Shown here piece after piece: positions 8,873 through 19,000 of a DNA stretch of 64,000 bases (positions are counted from its first letter, which is position 1; every line of letters begins with the position of its first letter). Origin of the DNA: an uncultured Robinsoniella sp. (lineage in GTDB: Bacteria; Bacillota; Clostridia; Lachnospirales; Lachnospiraceae). The notes beneath the pieces were generated by a model. It was not told where the DNA came from. It saw nothing but the letters and a program-made list of their open reading frames with translations, and did no database searches. The position numbers were made by a program, and so were the translations under genes. The DNA lies in contig UQGG01000022.1 in NCBI GenBank assembly GCA_900540475.1, forward strand, positions 57,764-121,763, in the 5' to 3' direction.

Positions 8873-10189
8873 ATGAGTATACGCGTTTTAGTGGTAGATG
8901 ATGAGCCCATCGCTGCCCAGGCAACAAATGTGATGGTACAAAAGACAGATGCGGTACTGGAAGTAGTAGGTACTTGTTTTTCCGGCCGGGATGCGATGGA
9001 GAAGACTGCATTACTGCACCCCGATATTGTAATTATGGATATCCAAATGCCCGGTCTGAGCGGATTGGAGGCGATCAGGAAGATCCTGGCATTTGCTTCC
9101 GAGACCAGATTTATTATCGTTTCCGCATACAGTGAATTTAATTACGCAGTTGAAGCACTGTCCATGGGGGCAAGTGATTATCTACTGAAGCCGGTTAAGC
9201 AGGCTGAGTTTTCCGCGGCTTTAAAAAAGGTAATGGCGGATATCGCAGATCATAGAGCCGAAATGAATGCAAAGGATGCAAGGCAGAAGCGATTGCAGAT
9301 CGCCCAGCCAATGATTCAGCGGGATTTTATCCACGCACTGCTGCCTGAACGAAATTCTGATGAAAGACTGCTGGCATGTGCCAGTTTCCTGGGATTATCT
9401 AATCAGCCTGTGTTTATTGTTGTTTTTCTTTATGACACCGGGAGGGTTGCACAACTGTGGAACATCCTGCTGGAGCGCCTGCCGGAGATGAAAGAGAGTA
9501 TCCGGGATGTGTTAGAAGAAGGAACAGCCTGTGCGCTGATTCTCGTTCCAGCCAACGAATCACCAGATACATATCCGGTTGATTTCAGCCGCCGCCTGGA
9601 CTTTATTCTCGCTGATATGAACAAAAAGGATAAGAGCGCAGCGAGAATTTTGGCAGGGGTGAGTCAGACGACAACAAGACCTATGCAATGCCGGTTTGGG
9701 CTTCAGCAGGCATTGAGTGCCCTGGAATATGCGGAGGCGTTTTCAGATGACAAATTGCCAAGTCAGGTTTTCGACGAGACAAAGATGCAGCTGGATCAGC
9801 AGATAAACAGTTCCTACGGGCAGCAGGAGAATATCCTGTCCTCCACAAAAAAAATAGTCGATCAGGCAGCCAGCTATATAGAAAAAAATTTTAACAAGGA
9901 ACTCAACCTTGTTGAGGTGGCATCCAGTGTGAATCTCAGTCCTTATTATTTCAGCCGCCTCTTCAAAGAGCACACCGGCAGCAACTTTAAGGAACGACTG
10001 CTTCAGGTACGGATTAAGCATGCTAAGCAGCTGCTATCTAAGACCGACAGCAGTATAAAAGAGATTACATATCTGGTGGGGTTTAATGATCCGAACTATT
10101 TTTCTAAGGTGTTTCACAAATATACGGGAATCAGGGCCGGTGACTACAGGACCTCAGCAGAGAGGGGGGATAGTAAGGATGAAGGTTAG
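8873..10189 (+). CDS. YesN-type response regulator with AraC DNA-binding domain
   Basis: This 438-residue protein starts at ATG 8873 after AGGAGGAG. The receiver domain shows the acidic pair VVDDE near residue 10, the phospho-acceptor in VIMDIQMPG (D56) and LLKPVK (conserved lysine). A middle region of about 170 residues is typical of YesN. The C-terminal AraC double helix-turn-helix carries the SPYYFSRLFKEHTG and VGFNDPNYFSKVFHKYTG motifs. It probably activates the downstream sugar importer and GH31 genes (inference from order). The end overlaps the next gene by 11 nt. Confidence 0.92.
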   Translation: MSIRVLVVDDEPIAAQATNVMVQKTDAVLEVVGTCFSGRDAMEKTALLHPDIVIMDIQMPGLSGLEAIRKILAFASETRFIIVSAYSEFNYAVEALSMGASDYLLKPVKQAEFSAALKKVMADIADHRAEMNAKDARQKRLQIAQPMIQRDFIHALLPERNSDERLLACASFLGLSNQPVFIVVFLYDTGRVAQLWNILLERLPEMKESIRDVLEEGTACALILVPANESPDTYPVDFSRRLDFILADMNKKDKSAARILAGVSQTTTRPMQCRFGLQQALSALEYAEAFSDDKLPSQVFDETKMQLDQQINSSYGQQENILSSTKKIVDQAASYIEKNFNKELNLVEVASSVNLSPYYFSRLFKEHTGSNFKERLLQVRIKHAKQLLSKTDSSIKEITYLVGFNDPNYFSKVFHKYTGIRAGDYRTSAERGDSKDEG

Positions 10190-11213
10190 ACGATTCATTG
10201 CAGTTTTTATAGCAGTCATTTTGCTGTTTCTTTTGGAGGGCTGTTACCGGGATGAGCCTGTTTTGCAGTCAGAGCAGTCGCAAGTACAGCATATCAGGGT
10301 TGGGTTCTCCATGGCAACGCTGCTGGAGGACCGATGGCTGAGAGACCGGGATATTTTCCAATCCAAAGCCGAGCAAAAGGGTATCGATGTGATCGTGCGC
10401 AATGCCAATCGAGATTCGGAGATTCAGTACGCCCAGGTACAGGAACTGCTGGGACTGGGGATTGATGTGCTGGTAATCGCACCAAACGATGCGGAGAAGG
10501 AGGTTCGCTGCGTGAATCTTGCCAAAGACCAGGGGGTGCCGGTGATCGTATATGACCGTCTGATCCGCAATTCCGGAGCAGATGTTTATATTGCATTTGA
10601 TAATATCATGGTCGGGCGGCTGATGGGAGAGTATCTGATAGAGCATGCAGGGAATGGTGGATATTTACTGGTAAATGGACCAATGAGCGATAACAACTGC
10701 CCCATGATTCGTGAGGGATACATGGAGGTACTGGAACCATATATTACGTCTGGTGATATTTGGATAGTGGATGAGACCTGGATCGAGGGCTGGGTGCGGG
10801 AAAATGCATACAATTTTGTTAAAGAAAGGATTGACAGCTATCGGGATAAATTGGTTGCGGTCATATGCGGCAATGACTCACTGGCATGGGGAGTGACTGA
10901 CGCATTTGGTGAAAACCGGATTGGTGGAGTGGAGGTGGTGGGTATGGATGCGGATATCTCTGCCTGTCAGCGCATCGTAGCGGGACGTCAGGGGCTGACC
11001 GTGTACAAGCCGATCCAGGATCTGGTCAGTGAGACACTGGCTGCCTGTGAAAAGCTGGCACTGGGCCAGTCTCTGGATACAAAGAGTACGCTTTACGATG
11101 GACAGACAGATATTCCATACATCGCAATAGAAGTATATCCGGTTACACAGGAAACGATAAGGGATACGGTAATTGCTGACGGCTTTCATTTGGAGGAGGA
11201 CATCTACAATTGA
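10179..11213 (+). CDS. XylF-like sugar-binding lipoprotein
   Basis: ATG 10179 is chosen because it directly precedes a lipoprotein signal (hydrophobic stretch then LLEGC, C22) and has a GGGGGGATAGTAAGG upstream region. The longer frame would read through the regulator gene. The 344-residue product is a type I periplasmic-binding protein with XylF-like signatures (VIVYDRLI, a following FDN, GMDAD near the hinge). It overlaps the response regulator gene by 11 nt, so it belongs to the sensor operon rather than to the importer behind it. It may be a second sensor ligand-binder or an alternative receptor for the importer. Confidence 0.82.
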   Translation: MKVRRFIAVFIAVILLFLLEGCYRDEPVLQSEQSQVQHIRVGFSMATLLEDRWLRDRDIFQSKAEQKGIDVIVRNANRDSEIQYAQVQELLGLGIDVLVIAPNDAEKEVRCVNLAKDQGVPVIVYDRLIRNSGADVYIAFDNIMVGRLMGEYLIEHAGNGGYLLVNGPMSDNNCPMIREGYMEVLEPYITSGDIWIVDETWIEGWVRENAYNFVKERIDSYRDKLVAVICGNDSLAWGVTDAFGENRIGGVEVVGMDADISACQRIVAGRQGLTVYKPIQDLVSETLAACEKLALGQSLDTKSTLYDGQTDIPYIAIEVYPVTQETIRDTVIADGFHLEEDIYN

Positions 11214-11440
11214 TGCAGGCTGTGTAACTTGAATTCGGGGTAAATATACCGCAAAGTGGGGCGTACAGATTAAGTACACATTGTATACAGAGGTAGTGCC
11301 TGTCATGGTCCGCCCCATTCTCTTTCTGGGATAACATTTCTTGAAACAAAGCATGATCAGGTTACATAGCCCGCTATACACCCTTTATTTTGAGCTAATC
11401 TCCCCATAAGCTTTGATAGGTTTTGTATGCATAATACAAG

Positions 11441-11479
11441 GCGGTAAAAGCCTTATTTAATGTAATACCGCTGTTTTTT
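11441..11479 (+). terminator. Rho-independent terminator of the sensor operon
   Basis: GCGGTA at 11441-11446 pairs with TACCGC at 11466-11471, followed by TG and seven Ts. Confidence 0.6.
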
Positions 11480-11668
11480 TAAAAGATTAAAAGAGCAAAG
11501 ATTTACTCTGTACAAGCAAAAGATTCTATTGTTAAACATACCCTAAGTTTGTTAATATAAGGTATAGTTACACAGCGTTATATTGTTAAAATAAAATTTG
11601 AAAAGGAGGGTATTTGTGTTATTTGTATAAAAATTAACGCTAAAATGAAAAAATATAAGCAATTGGTT

Positions 11669-11692
11669 CCGCCTTTTTGTGAGGCGGTTTTA
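11669..11692 (+). terminator. Leader hairpin, possible attenuator
   Basis: CCGCC (11669-11673) pairs with GGCGG (11683-11687), followed by TTTTAT. It sits 110 nt before the binding-protein start, so it could terminate or attenuate the leader transcript. Confidence 0.45.
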
Positions 11693-11802
11693 TCAGAGCT
11701 TTTTTCAATAATAAGTGGTAATTTTTATTAGAAAGAAACTAATTAAACAGGAAATGAGGCTAAAAGCTTCAGAATATTAAAAATCTTAAGGAGGATAAAA
11801 AT

Positions 11803-13050
11803 ATGAAAAGAAAAGTATTAAGTTTTGTTTTGTCGGCTGTTATGGCACTGGGGTTACTCACCGGATGTGGTGCAGGGGGTGGAACTGAAAAGACTAGTGA
11901 CACAGCTGCAGCTACCGAAACGCAGGCTAAGACTAATGCTGAAACAGCTGCCACAGAGGCTGCAGCGACAGAGGAGAATACTACAGCATCAGAGGAAAAT
12001 AATACAGCAGCAGATGATCAGAAATCTGACGGGGATTTACAGGTAGGAATCGTGTTACCTACGAAGGATGAACCAAGATGGCTTCAGGATCAGAAGCAGT
12101 TTGAAACAATTCTGGGAGATGCAGGATTCAGTAATCAGGTACTATTCAGTCAGGGATCTTCAGCAACAGAGAAAACAAATGTAGAGACTTTAATTTCTCA
12201 GGGCATTGACGTACTTATCATATGTGCACAGGATGCATCGGCGGCAGCGGCAAGTGTTGAAGAAGCAAAAGCTGCAGGCGTAACCGTAATTGCTTATGAC
12301 CGTTTGATTACCGGGACAGATGCAGTAGATTACTATGTAACCTTTAACAGCTTTGCAGTTGGTGAAGCTCAGGGCCAGTACTTAATTGACAATGCACCGG
12401 AAGGAAAGGACATTCCCCTTTACTTGTACGCAGGTGCAGCAACAGATAACAATGCTTTCATTTTCTTTGAAGGTGCATGGAGTGTATTGCAGCCGAAAAT
12501 TGCGGATGGAACATTTAAAATTGCAAATTCCAAGGAGGCAGAGGGCTTAAAGGATAAAGCAGATTTATCCAGGGACGAATTAGGAAAGATCATCGGACAG
12601 GTTACTACGGATTGGGATTTCAACGTAGCTAAATCAAAAGCAGAAGCAAACCTTACCGGCGCTTCAGCAGAAGCTAAGGGTGATGTATTGATTCTTGCAC
12701 CAAACGATGGAACATCCCGCTCTATTGCAGATGTATTTGCAACAGATAAAGAAGTTACAAATTATGTGATTACCGGACAGGATTCCGAGCAGGCATCCGT
12801 TCAGTACATTATTGATGGAAAACAATCTATGACGGTATTTAAAGATACGAGAACACTGGCTGCAGATTCCGTTGAGATGGCAGTTGCAATCTTAAAAGGA
12901 GAAACACCGGTAACAGATGTTAATTATAATAATGAGGTAAAGGATGTCCCGGCAAAAGAAACACCAATCCTGGTGGTAACAAAGGAAAATCTGAAAGAAG
13001 TATTGATTGATTCCGGATACTATGCAGAAGCAGAATTTACAGGATTATAA
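11803..13050 (+). CDS. ChvE-type multiple-sugar-binding lipoprotein of an ABC importer
   Basis: This 415-residue protein starts at ATG 11803 after AAGGAGG. A lipoprotein signal ends in LLTGC (C22). A Thr/Ala/Glu-rich linker (about 23-75) leads into a type I binding domain with ChvE/XylF signatures (VIAYDRLI, a following VTFNSFAVG, GQDSE). ChvE homologues bind monosaccharides such as galactose, glucose, arabinose or xylose and hand them to GguA-GguB. Two stem-loops lie between this gene and the ATPase gene, which would favour high expression of the binding protein. The ligand cannot be told from the sequence. Confidence 0.9.
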   Translation: MKRKVLSFVLSAVMALGLLTGCGAGGGTEKTSDTAAATETQAKTNAETAATEAAATEENTTASEENNTAADDQKSDGDLQVGIVLPTKDEPRWLQDQKQFETILGDAGFSNQVLFSQGSSATEKTNVETLISQGIDVLIICAQDASAAAASVEEAKAAGVTVIAYDRLITGTDAVDYYVTFNSFAVGEAQGQYLIDNAPEGKDIPLYLYAGAATDNNAFIFFEGAWSVLQPKIADGTFKIANSKEAEGLKDKADLSRDELGKIIGQVTTDWDFNVAKSKAEANLTGASAEAKGDVLILAPNDGTSRSIADVFATDKEVTNYVITGQDSEQASVQYIIDGKQSMTVFKDTRTLAADSVEMAVAILKGETPVTDVNYNNEVKDVPAKETPILVVTKENLKEVLIDSGYYAEAEFTGL

Positions 13051-13070
13051 AACTATTAGCTTTTAAAGGA

Positions 13071-13127
13071 CGAAAGGGGCGGTTGTGATTCTTATCAGCG
13101 CCCCTTTTCGCAAGCCTGTTTACAGGC
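13071..13127 (+). promoter_or_regulatory. Two adjacent stem-loops between binding protein and ATPase genes
   Basis: Stem one: 13071-13081 pairs with 13099-13110 with one bulged T. Stem two: GCCTGT 13114-13119 pairs with ACAGGC 13122-13127. Such structures commonly protect the binding-protein mRNA or reduce read-through in sugar ABC operons. Confidence 0.65.
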
Positions 13128-13147
13128 GTTTAGAAAGGAGGAAGAGC

Positions 13148-14680
13148 GTGAACGAATATATATTGGAAATGAAGCATATCACAAAAGAGTTTCCGGGTGT
13201 GAAGGCATTAAATGATGTGAATTTCAAAGTAAAGCGGGGGGAGATTCACTGTCTTGTGGGAGAAAATGGTGCAGGAAAGTCCACCTTGATGAAAGTTTTA
13301 TCCGGTGTTTTGCAATATGAGTATGGTACTTATTCAGGTGATATTATCTTTAATGGAGAAGTACAAAAGTTTAAATCAATTGCTGACAGCGAAGAAAAAG
13401 AAATTGCGATTATTTATCAGGAATTGGCTCTGATACCGGAATTAAGTATTTATGAAAATATCTATTTTGGTCATGAGCTCATGAAAGGGAAAAGGATTGA
13501 CTGGAATGAAACCATTGTAAAAGCAGATGAAATGCTGAAAAAAGTAAAGCTTAACGCAGATCCTTCCATGAAAGTCAAAGAACTAAGTGTGGGAAATCAA
13601 CAGCTGGTAGAAATAGCCAAAGCGCTGAGTAAAAATGTAAAGCTGTTGATTCTGGACGAGCCGACTGCGGCGTTAAACGAAGATGACAGTCAGAATCTGA
13701 TTGCACTGATTATGGAACTAAAAAGCCAGGGTGTCACCTGTATCATGATTTCACATAAATTAAGGGAAATAACAGCCATTGCAGATACGATCACCGTTTT
13801 AAGAGATGGCGCAACGATCTGTTCCATGGATGTGGCGAAGCAACAGATTTCGGAAGCGGAAATCATTAAACATATGGTAGGCAGGGAAATCGAACATATT
13901 TATCCGGCACGTCAGAAGCATGAAATTGGTGAAATTTCCTTAGAACTTAAGAATTGGACCGTAACCGATCCGGCAAAAGGAAAAGAAATCTTACATGATA
14001 TCAGTCTGAATGTCCGTAAAGGTGAAATTGTGGGACTTCAGGGTCTGATGGGGGCAGGAAGAACGGAGCTTGCTATGAGTATCTTTGGAAACCCCTCCGG
14101 ATATAAGGTGACAGGCGGGGAACTTTACATAAATGGCAGACCGCGTAAATTTAAGAATCCCAGAGAAGCAATTCAGGATGGGCTTGCTTACGTTTCAGAG
14201 GACCGCAAAGGGAACGGACTGATTTTAATCCAGGACATTAAGTTTAATATTTCCATTGCCAACTTGAAGGAATTGACAGAGGGACTGGCTATCAATGAGA
14301 ATAAAGAAATTCAGACGGCAAATTCTTTCCGGGAGTCCATTAATATCAAAGCCCCTTCTATTGAACAAAAGACCGGAAAGTTAAGCGGGGGAAATCAGCA
14401 GAAGGTACAGCTGGCAAAATGGATTTTTGTAAATCCAAATGTCCTGATTCTGGATGAACCAACAAGGGGAATTGATGTGGGCGCAAAGTTTGAGATTTAT
14501 TCTTTGATGAATAAGCTGGTAGAACAGGGGATGAGCATTATTATGATATCGTCTGAATTACCGGAGGTACTGGGAATGAGTGACCGGCTTTATGTAATGT
14601 CAGAGGGCAGGATTACCGGGGAATTAATTGCGGAAGATGCAGATGAAGAAAAGGTTATGGAGATGGCAATCAGATCATAG
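13148..14680 (+). CDS. Sugar ABC importer ATPase, two-domain (GguA/XylG/MglA family)
   Basis: GTG 13148 is chosen: AAAGGAGG at 13135-13142 fits it, and the family length (about 500-510) agrees with 510 residues. The upstream ATG in this frame lies inside the stem-loop region. The first ATPase half has Walker A GENGAGKST (38-46), signature LSVGNQQLVEIAKA and Walker B LLILDEPTAAL. The second half has a degenerate Walker A (LMGAGRTEL), signature LSGGNQQKVQLAKW and VLILDEPTRGID. This asymmetry is normal for the family. It powers uptake through the permease encoded next, 12 nt downstream. Confidence 0.93.
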   Translation: MNEYILEMKHITKEFPGVKALNDVNFKVKRGEIHCLVGENGAGKSTLMKVLSGVLQYEYGTYSGDIIFNGEVQKFKSIADSEEKEIAIIYQELALIPELSIYENIYFGHELMKGKRIDWNETIVKADEMLKKVKLNADPSMKVKELSVGNQQLVEIAKALSKNVKLLILDEPTAALNEDDSQNLIALIMELKSQGVTCIMISHKLREITAIADTITVLRDGATICSMDVAKQQISEAEIIKHMVGREIEHIYPARQKHEIGEISLELKNWTVTDPAKGKEILHDISLNVRKGEIVGLQGLMGAGRTELAMSIFGNPSGYKVTGGELYINGRPRKFKNPREAIQDGLAYVSEDRKGNGLILIQDIKFNISIANLKELTEGLAINENKEIQTANSFRESINIKAPSIEQKTGKLSGGNQQKVQLAKWIFVNPNVLILDEPTRGIDVGAKFEIYSLMNKLVEQGMSIIMISSELPEVLGMSDRLYVMSEGRITGELIAEDADEEKVMEMAIRS

Positions 14681-14692
14681 GAGGTTGAAGGA

Positions 14693-15889
14693 ATGAAGGA
14701 AAATAAAGAAAAGCAAGGGTTAGGGAAAGAGATTATATCCCTGTTAAGAGCAAATATCCGCGATTATATGATGTATATTGCGTTAATTATAATTATGGGA
14801 TTTTTTACGTTTAAGACGAACGGCGGATTTATTACAGCCAGAAATTTAACCAATCTCATCAACCAGGCAGGCTATGTGGCAGTTTTGGCGATCGGGATGA
14901 CGATCATACTGATTCTAAAGCATATTGATCTGTCGGTGGGGTATGTAGCCGGATTCTGTGGAGCGGCAGCAGCAATTTTAATGACCAGATACCAGATCAA
15001 TGAATGGGTTGCAATCCTTCTGGTGCTGGTGCTTGGCCTTGCAATTGGATTATATCAGGGAATTCTGGTTACAAAAGTGGGGGTGCCGGCATTTGTAACC
15101 ACATTGGCAGGAATGTTTATTTTCCGTGGTCTTCTCAATCTGTTCTTACAGGAATCCGGAACAATTATTGTGCCGAATGCAGGTTTTAATGCATTATCAA
15201 ATGGTTTTATTCCGGATTTGCCTTTTGACACCGGAATTCATCTGTTGACCTTGCTGATTGGGGCAGCAGCTGTGATCATCATGATCTTTTCTCAGTTAAA
15301 GAGCAGAAAAAACAAACAGCAGTATAACTTTCCGGTTATTTCCTCACCGATTTTTATATTTAAATTAATTTTTCTTTCCATTATTATCATGCTGGTTATT
15401 TATGTGTTGGCAAAATACAGCGGACTTCCCTGGACGGCTGTAATTGTAGGGGTTGTGCTGCTTGGATATAATTATGTATTAACAAAAACCAGATTGGGAC
15501 GTTATATTTATGGAATCGGCGGAAATGAGCAGGCAGCGGAACTTTCCGGTATTAATGTGAAAAGAGTGACTTTGTTTGCTTTTTGCTCCATGTCCGTATT
15601 AGCAGCGCTGGCGGGAGTACTCTATACTTCAAGATTACAGTCGGCAACGCCCACCGCCGGTCTGGGATTTGAAATGGATGCAATTGCATCGTCTTATATT
15701 GGTGGTGTCGCAGTGAGCGGTGGTGTCGGCAGGGTGACGAATACCATAATTGGAGCATTGGTAATTATGTCTCTAACCAATGGAATGAACCTGATGGGGG
15801 TTGATATTTCTTATCAGTACGTGGTAAAAGGGATTATTTTCATCACTGCAGTAGCATTTGATGTTAGAACAAGGGCAAAAGGAAGATAG
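14693..15889 (+). CDS. Sugar ABC importer permease (GguB/XylH family)
   Basis: This 398-residue protein has about ten hydrophobic segments, starting at ATG 14693 after AGGAGG. The family motif region GGNEQAAELSGINVKR is present, as is the glycine-rich SSYIGGVAVSGGVGRV segment typical of BPD_transp_2 permeases. It forms the membrane channel with the ATPase encoded 12 nt upstream. The secreted GH31 enzyme gene follows after 181 nt without an obvious terminator, so co-transcription is possible. Confidence 0.92.
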   Translation: MKENKEKQGLGKEIISLLRANIRDYMMYIALIIIMGFFTFKTNGGFITARNLTNLINQAGYVAVLAIGMTIILILKHIDLSVGYVAGFCGAAAAILMTRYQINEWVAILLVLVLGLAIGLYQGILVTKVGVPAFVTTLAGMFIFRGLLNLFLQESGTIIVPNAGFNALSNGFIPDLPFDTGIHLLTLLIGAAAVIIMIFSQLKSRKNKQQYNFPVISSPIFIFKLIFLSIIIMLVIYVLAKYSGLPWTAVIVGVVLLGYNYVLTKTRLGRYIYGIGGNEQAAELSGINVKRVTLFAFCSMSVLAALAGVLYTSRLQSATPTAGLGFEMDAIASSYIGGVAVSGGVGRVTNTIIGALVIMSLTNGMNLMGVDISYQYVVKGIIFITAVAFDVRTRAKGR

Positions 15890-16070
15890 GATAGAAAATC
15901 CGGAACGCAAAATCTTGCTGTTGGAGGGCAAAAGATTCCATTGTGAAAATGGTATATATATTGCTAATATTATACACAACACATGGTATATTTTAACAAA
16001 AAATGACGGATACCAAACGAGACAACGCAGGAACACGTTGAGGGATTTTTATGAAAAAGAAGGAGGAAAC

Positions 16071-19000
16071 ATGAGTAGAACAAACCGTTTAAAGCATTTA
16101 GGAAACAGGCTGGTGGCAGTCGTACTGTCTATTGTAATGATAGCTTCGCTGCTGGGCAATTTTGCACCTGTAGAGGTACAGGCGGCCACCGTTGGTATTG
16201 GCAACATGGACAACTATAATGAAGACGGAAATATCCTGTTGTTTAACACTGGGCAAGACCAGGTGATGGTGGAGTTATGCACCGACCGTACAGTACGGGT
16301 ACAGCTGTCTGAAAACGGTGCGGATGGATATCGTCCCGCCAATGCTGAATACTACATGGTTCAGAAAAATGAATGGCCAGCCGTTAACCGGTCGGTCACC
16401 GAGAAAGATGGTGTAATATCTGTCAAAACGGCAGCAATGGAAGTAAGAATTAACCAATCACCTCTGCGTATCGGCATGTATGACCTGGAGGGAAACCTGT
16501 TGTCAAAAGACACAGATGAAACCGGTATGTATGCGGACGGAGACAAAGTAGGCGTAAAAAAGACAGAAGGTACTGAGAATGCGGGAGGAATCTTTGGCTT
16601 TGGTTCCGGTGACCATGGACGCCGGTCAAATCTTAACCGCTACGCATCCGATTTTAATGAATTTTCCATGTCACATGGACGACTGATAGCTCCTTTCTTT
16701 ATGAGCTCCGTGGGATACGGCATATTTTTGAACACCATAGAGAAGGACACGGTATTTTATAAGCAAGGAGGCGGATTCCAGACAAAGGGGTACCTTGATT
16801 ACTTCTTTATGTATGGACCGGATTTCAAAACCATTCTCAACGAGTATGCGGAAATCACCGGACGTATGGAGATGTACGGCAAGTGGGCCCATGGGTTTAT
16901 GCTTTCTAAATATGGAAACGACAACGCAACTCAGGCAGAGTTTTCCCAGTGGATTCATCGGCTGAGGGACGAGGGTTATCCCACAGACAGCTATGTTTTT
17001 GACTATGGCTGGCGGGGCGATGTGGCAGACAACGGCGGCAATCAAACCGGCGCGGGTGAAAAATGGGGCAAGCAGATGTGGAGCAACGACATCGCAAAAT
17101 TCCCTGACCTAGACGGTATGTTTCAAGAGGCACGGGAGATGGGCATCCGCGTGGGCCTGCACAACAACGCAGGAACACCTGAAGCAAAGGGGGGAAAAAA
17201 CCTGCACATCAATGATGATGAGTGGGTACAGTCCTACATGGACAGCGTGATTACTACCGGCTATGGCGACTGGTTCTGGCCGGATGAGTTTGACGTGCTG
17301 GGAAGCAACACGGCTCCCACTTTTTCTTCACTGGGTGCCTATGAAGCATGGAAAGCGTATACCGAGGAATCCCGTCCCATGTTTGTAACCCGTGGCAGCT
17401 ATGCGGGTCAGCACTTTGCAACAGCGTGGTCCGGTGACATTAATAATACCTCCAGTGAGCTGGTAAACCAGATTGGTTTCAGCATCGACGCAGGACTTGT
17501 GGGCTACTGGTCCACTTCTCACGATCTGGGAGGTTTTATGAAAAAACCCAGTGATACACTGTACACCCGCTGGGTATCAGAGTTTGGCGCCTGGAACGGC
17601 ATTATGCGTGCTCATGGACATGATGGACGCGAGCCCTGGCTGTATAGTGAGACTTCCCAGAACACGCTGAAAAAGAATCTGGAAATACGCTATGCGCTGT
17701 ATCCTTACCTGTACACGATGGCGTGGCAGGGCTACAGTGAGGGTGTACCTATGATGCGGGCTATGCTGTTGGAGGATGACAGCCAATATAACCCGGATGC
17801 CTGGAACCTGAATAAGCAGTATTATTTTGGTGACTGGTTCCTGGTAGCCCCTGCTGCGGAAGAGACGGACACTGTAGTTCAGGTCTGGCTGCCTCCCAAC
17901 ACCACCTGGTATGAATATTATACCGGAGAGCGTTATGAAGGCGGAGAGAACGGCAAGACCATCACCGTTGCCGCAGCCCTGGAAGAAATTCCGGTATTTG
18001 TGAAAGCCGGGGCGATCGTGCCCATGGGTCCTGATGTAGATTATGCAGATGAAAAGCCGCTGGATCCCCTGACTCTGGATATTTATCCAAAGGGAACCAC
18101 CACTTATACACTGTATGAAGATGATGGACTGTCACGTGAATACATAACCAAAGATGCATACAGCACAACAACCTACACCAGCGTGCAGGAAGGAAATAAT
18201 ATATCCTTCCGGATTGATGCACGGGCAGACCACAATCCTGAAGCATACAAAACGGACGAGCGGTCTTACAACTTGAAGTTCAACCACCTGAAGGTAGTGC
18301 GTGGTGTAAAGTTAGACAATGAAAATCTCCCTGTGCAGAACAGCCTGGAAGATTATAATGCAGCACAGAAGGGCTTCTGGCTGGACGATACAAACAATAC
18401 CCTTTATGTTAAAGTTCCCGATACGGGCAAAGCAATGAACATTGTGCTGGATTCCAATGGTCTTGTATTGCCGGAGGAGGGCGAGGATAATCAGGGGCTT
18501 CCGCCCCAGCGTGTTGAAAGCGGCACCCTGGTAGAGCTGGAGGATCAGACATTCCTTCCCGTGGCTGGCGGCCAGGTGGTTAAGGATACAGAATGGAAAG
18601 GCTATACCGGAAACGGCTTTGTAAAAGGATTTAAGATGGTGGGAGATGCGGTGGAATTCCGCGCCAACGTGGTAAAAGGCGGCACCTATGATTTGACGAT
18701 CCGGGTGAACTGCGGTAAAAAGAACAGCGCACAATATGATAACACACCCCGCACAGGTGCACTGTACCTGAATGGGGAGAAAAAGGCAGACCTGGCTTTT
18801 GAGGTGACTCCTACCTGGGGCGACAGCAAAACCAAACAGGGTGACTGGCGGGAATATAAGATCGAGGGCATCAAACTAAGTTCCGGAGTTCAGACTCTCC
18901 AGGTCCGTGCCGAAGGCAGCAATGCCGGCAATTACAACCTGGATTCTCTGAAATTCAACCGACTGGATACTTCCATTCCAGCTTTCCAGCCCATCCCGGC

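Larger units (their letters stand above)
11214..11802 (+). promoter_or_regulatory. Long regulatory gap before the sugar importer, 589 nt
   Basis: No gene is seen. It holds a terminator (11441-11479), three TTGTTAA words (11529, 11549, 11583), an imperfect inverted repeat ATACCCTA/TAAGGTAT (11538-11545 and 11558-11565), and a leader hairpin with T-run (11669-11692). A possible promoter is TTGTTA (11529) with TAATAT (11553), 18 nt apart. The size and palindromes suit control by the AraC-type regulator upstream (inference). Confidence 0.55.

Noticed and set aside
11257..11317. Terminator directly after the XylF-like gene (TGGGGCG with CGCCCCA)
   Set aside because: The arms pair exactly but enclose about 47 nt, and the following tract is mixed C/T. 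The hairpin at 11441 is the better terminator.
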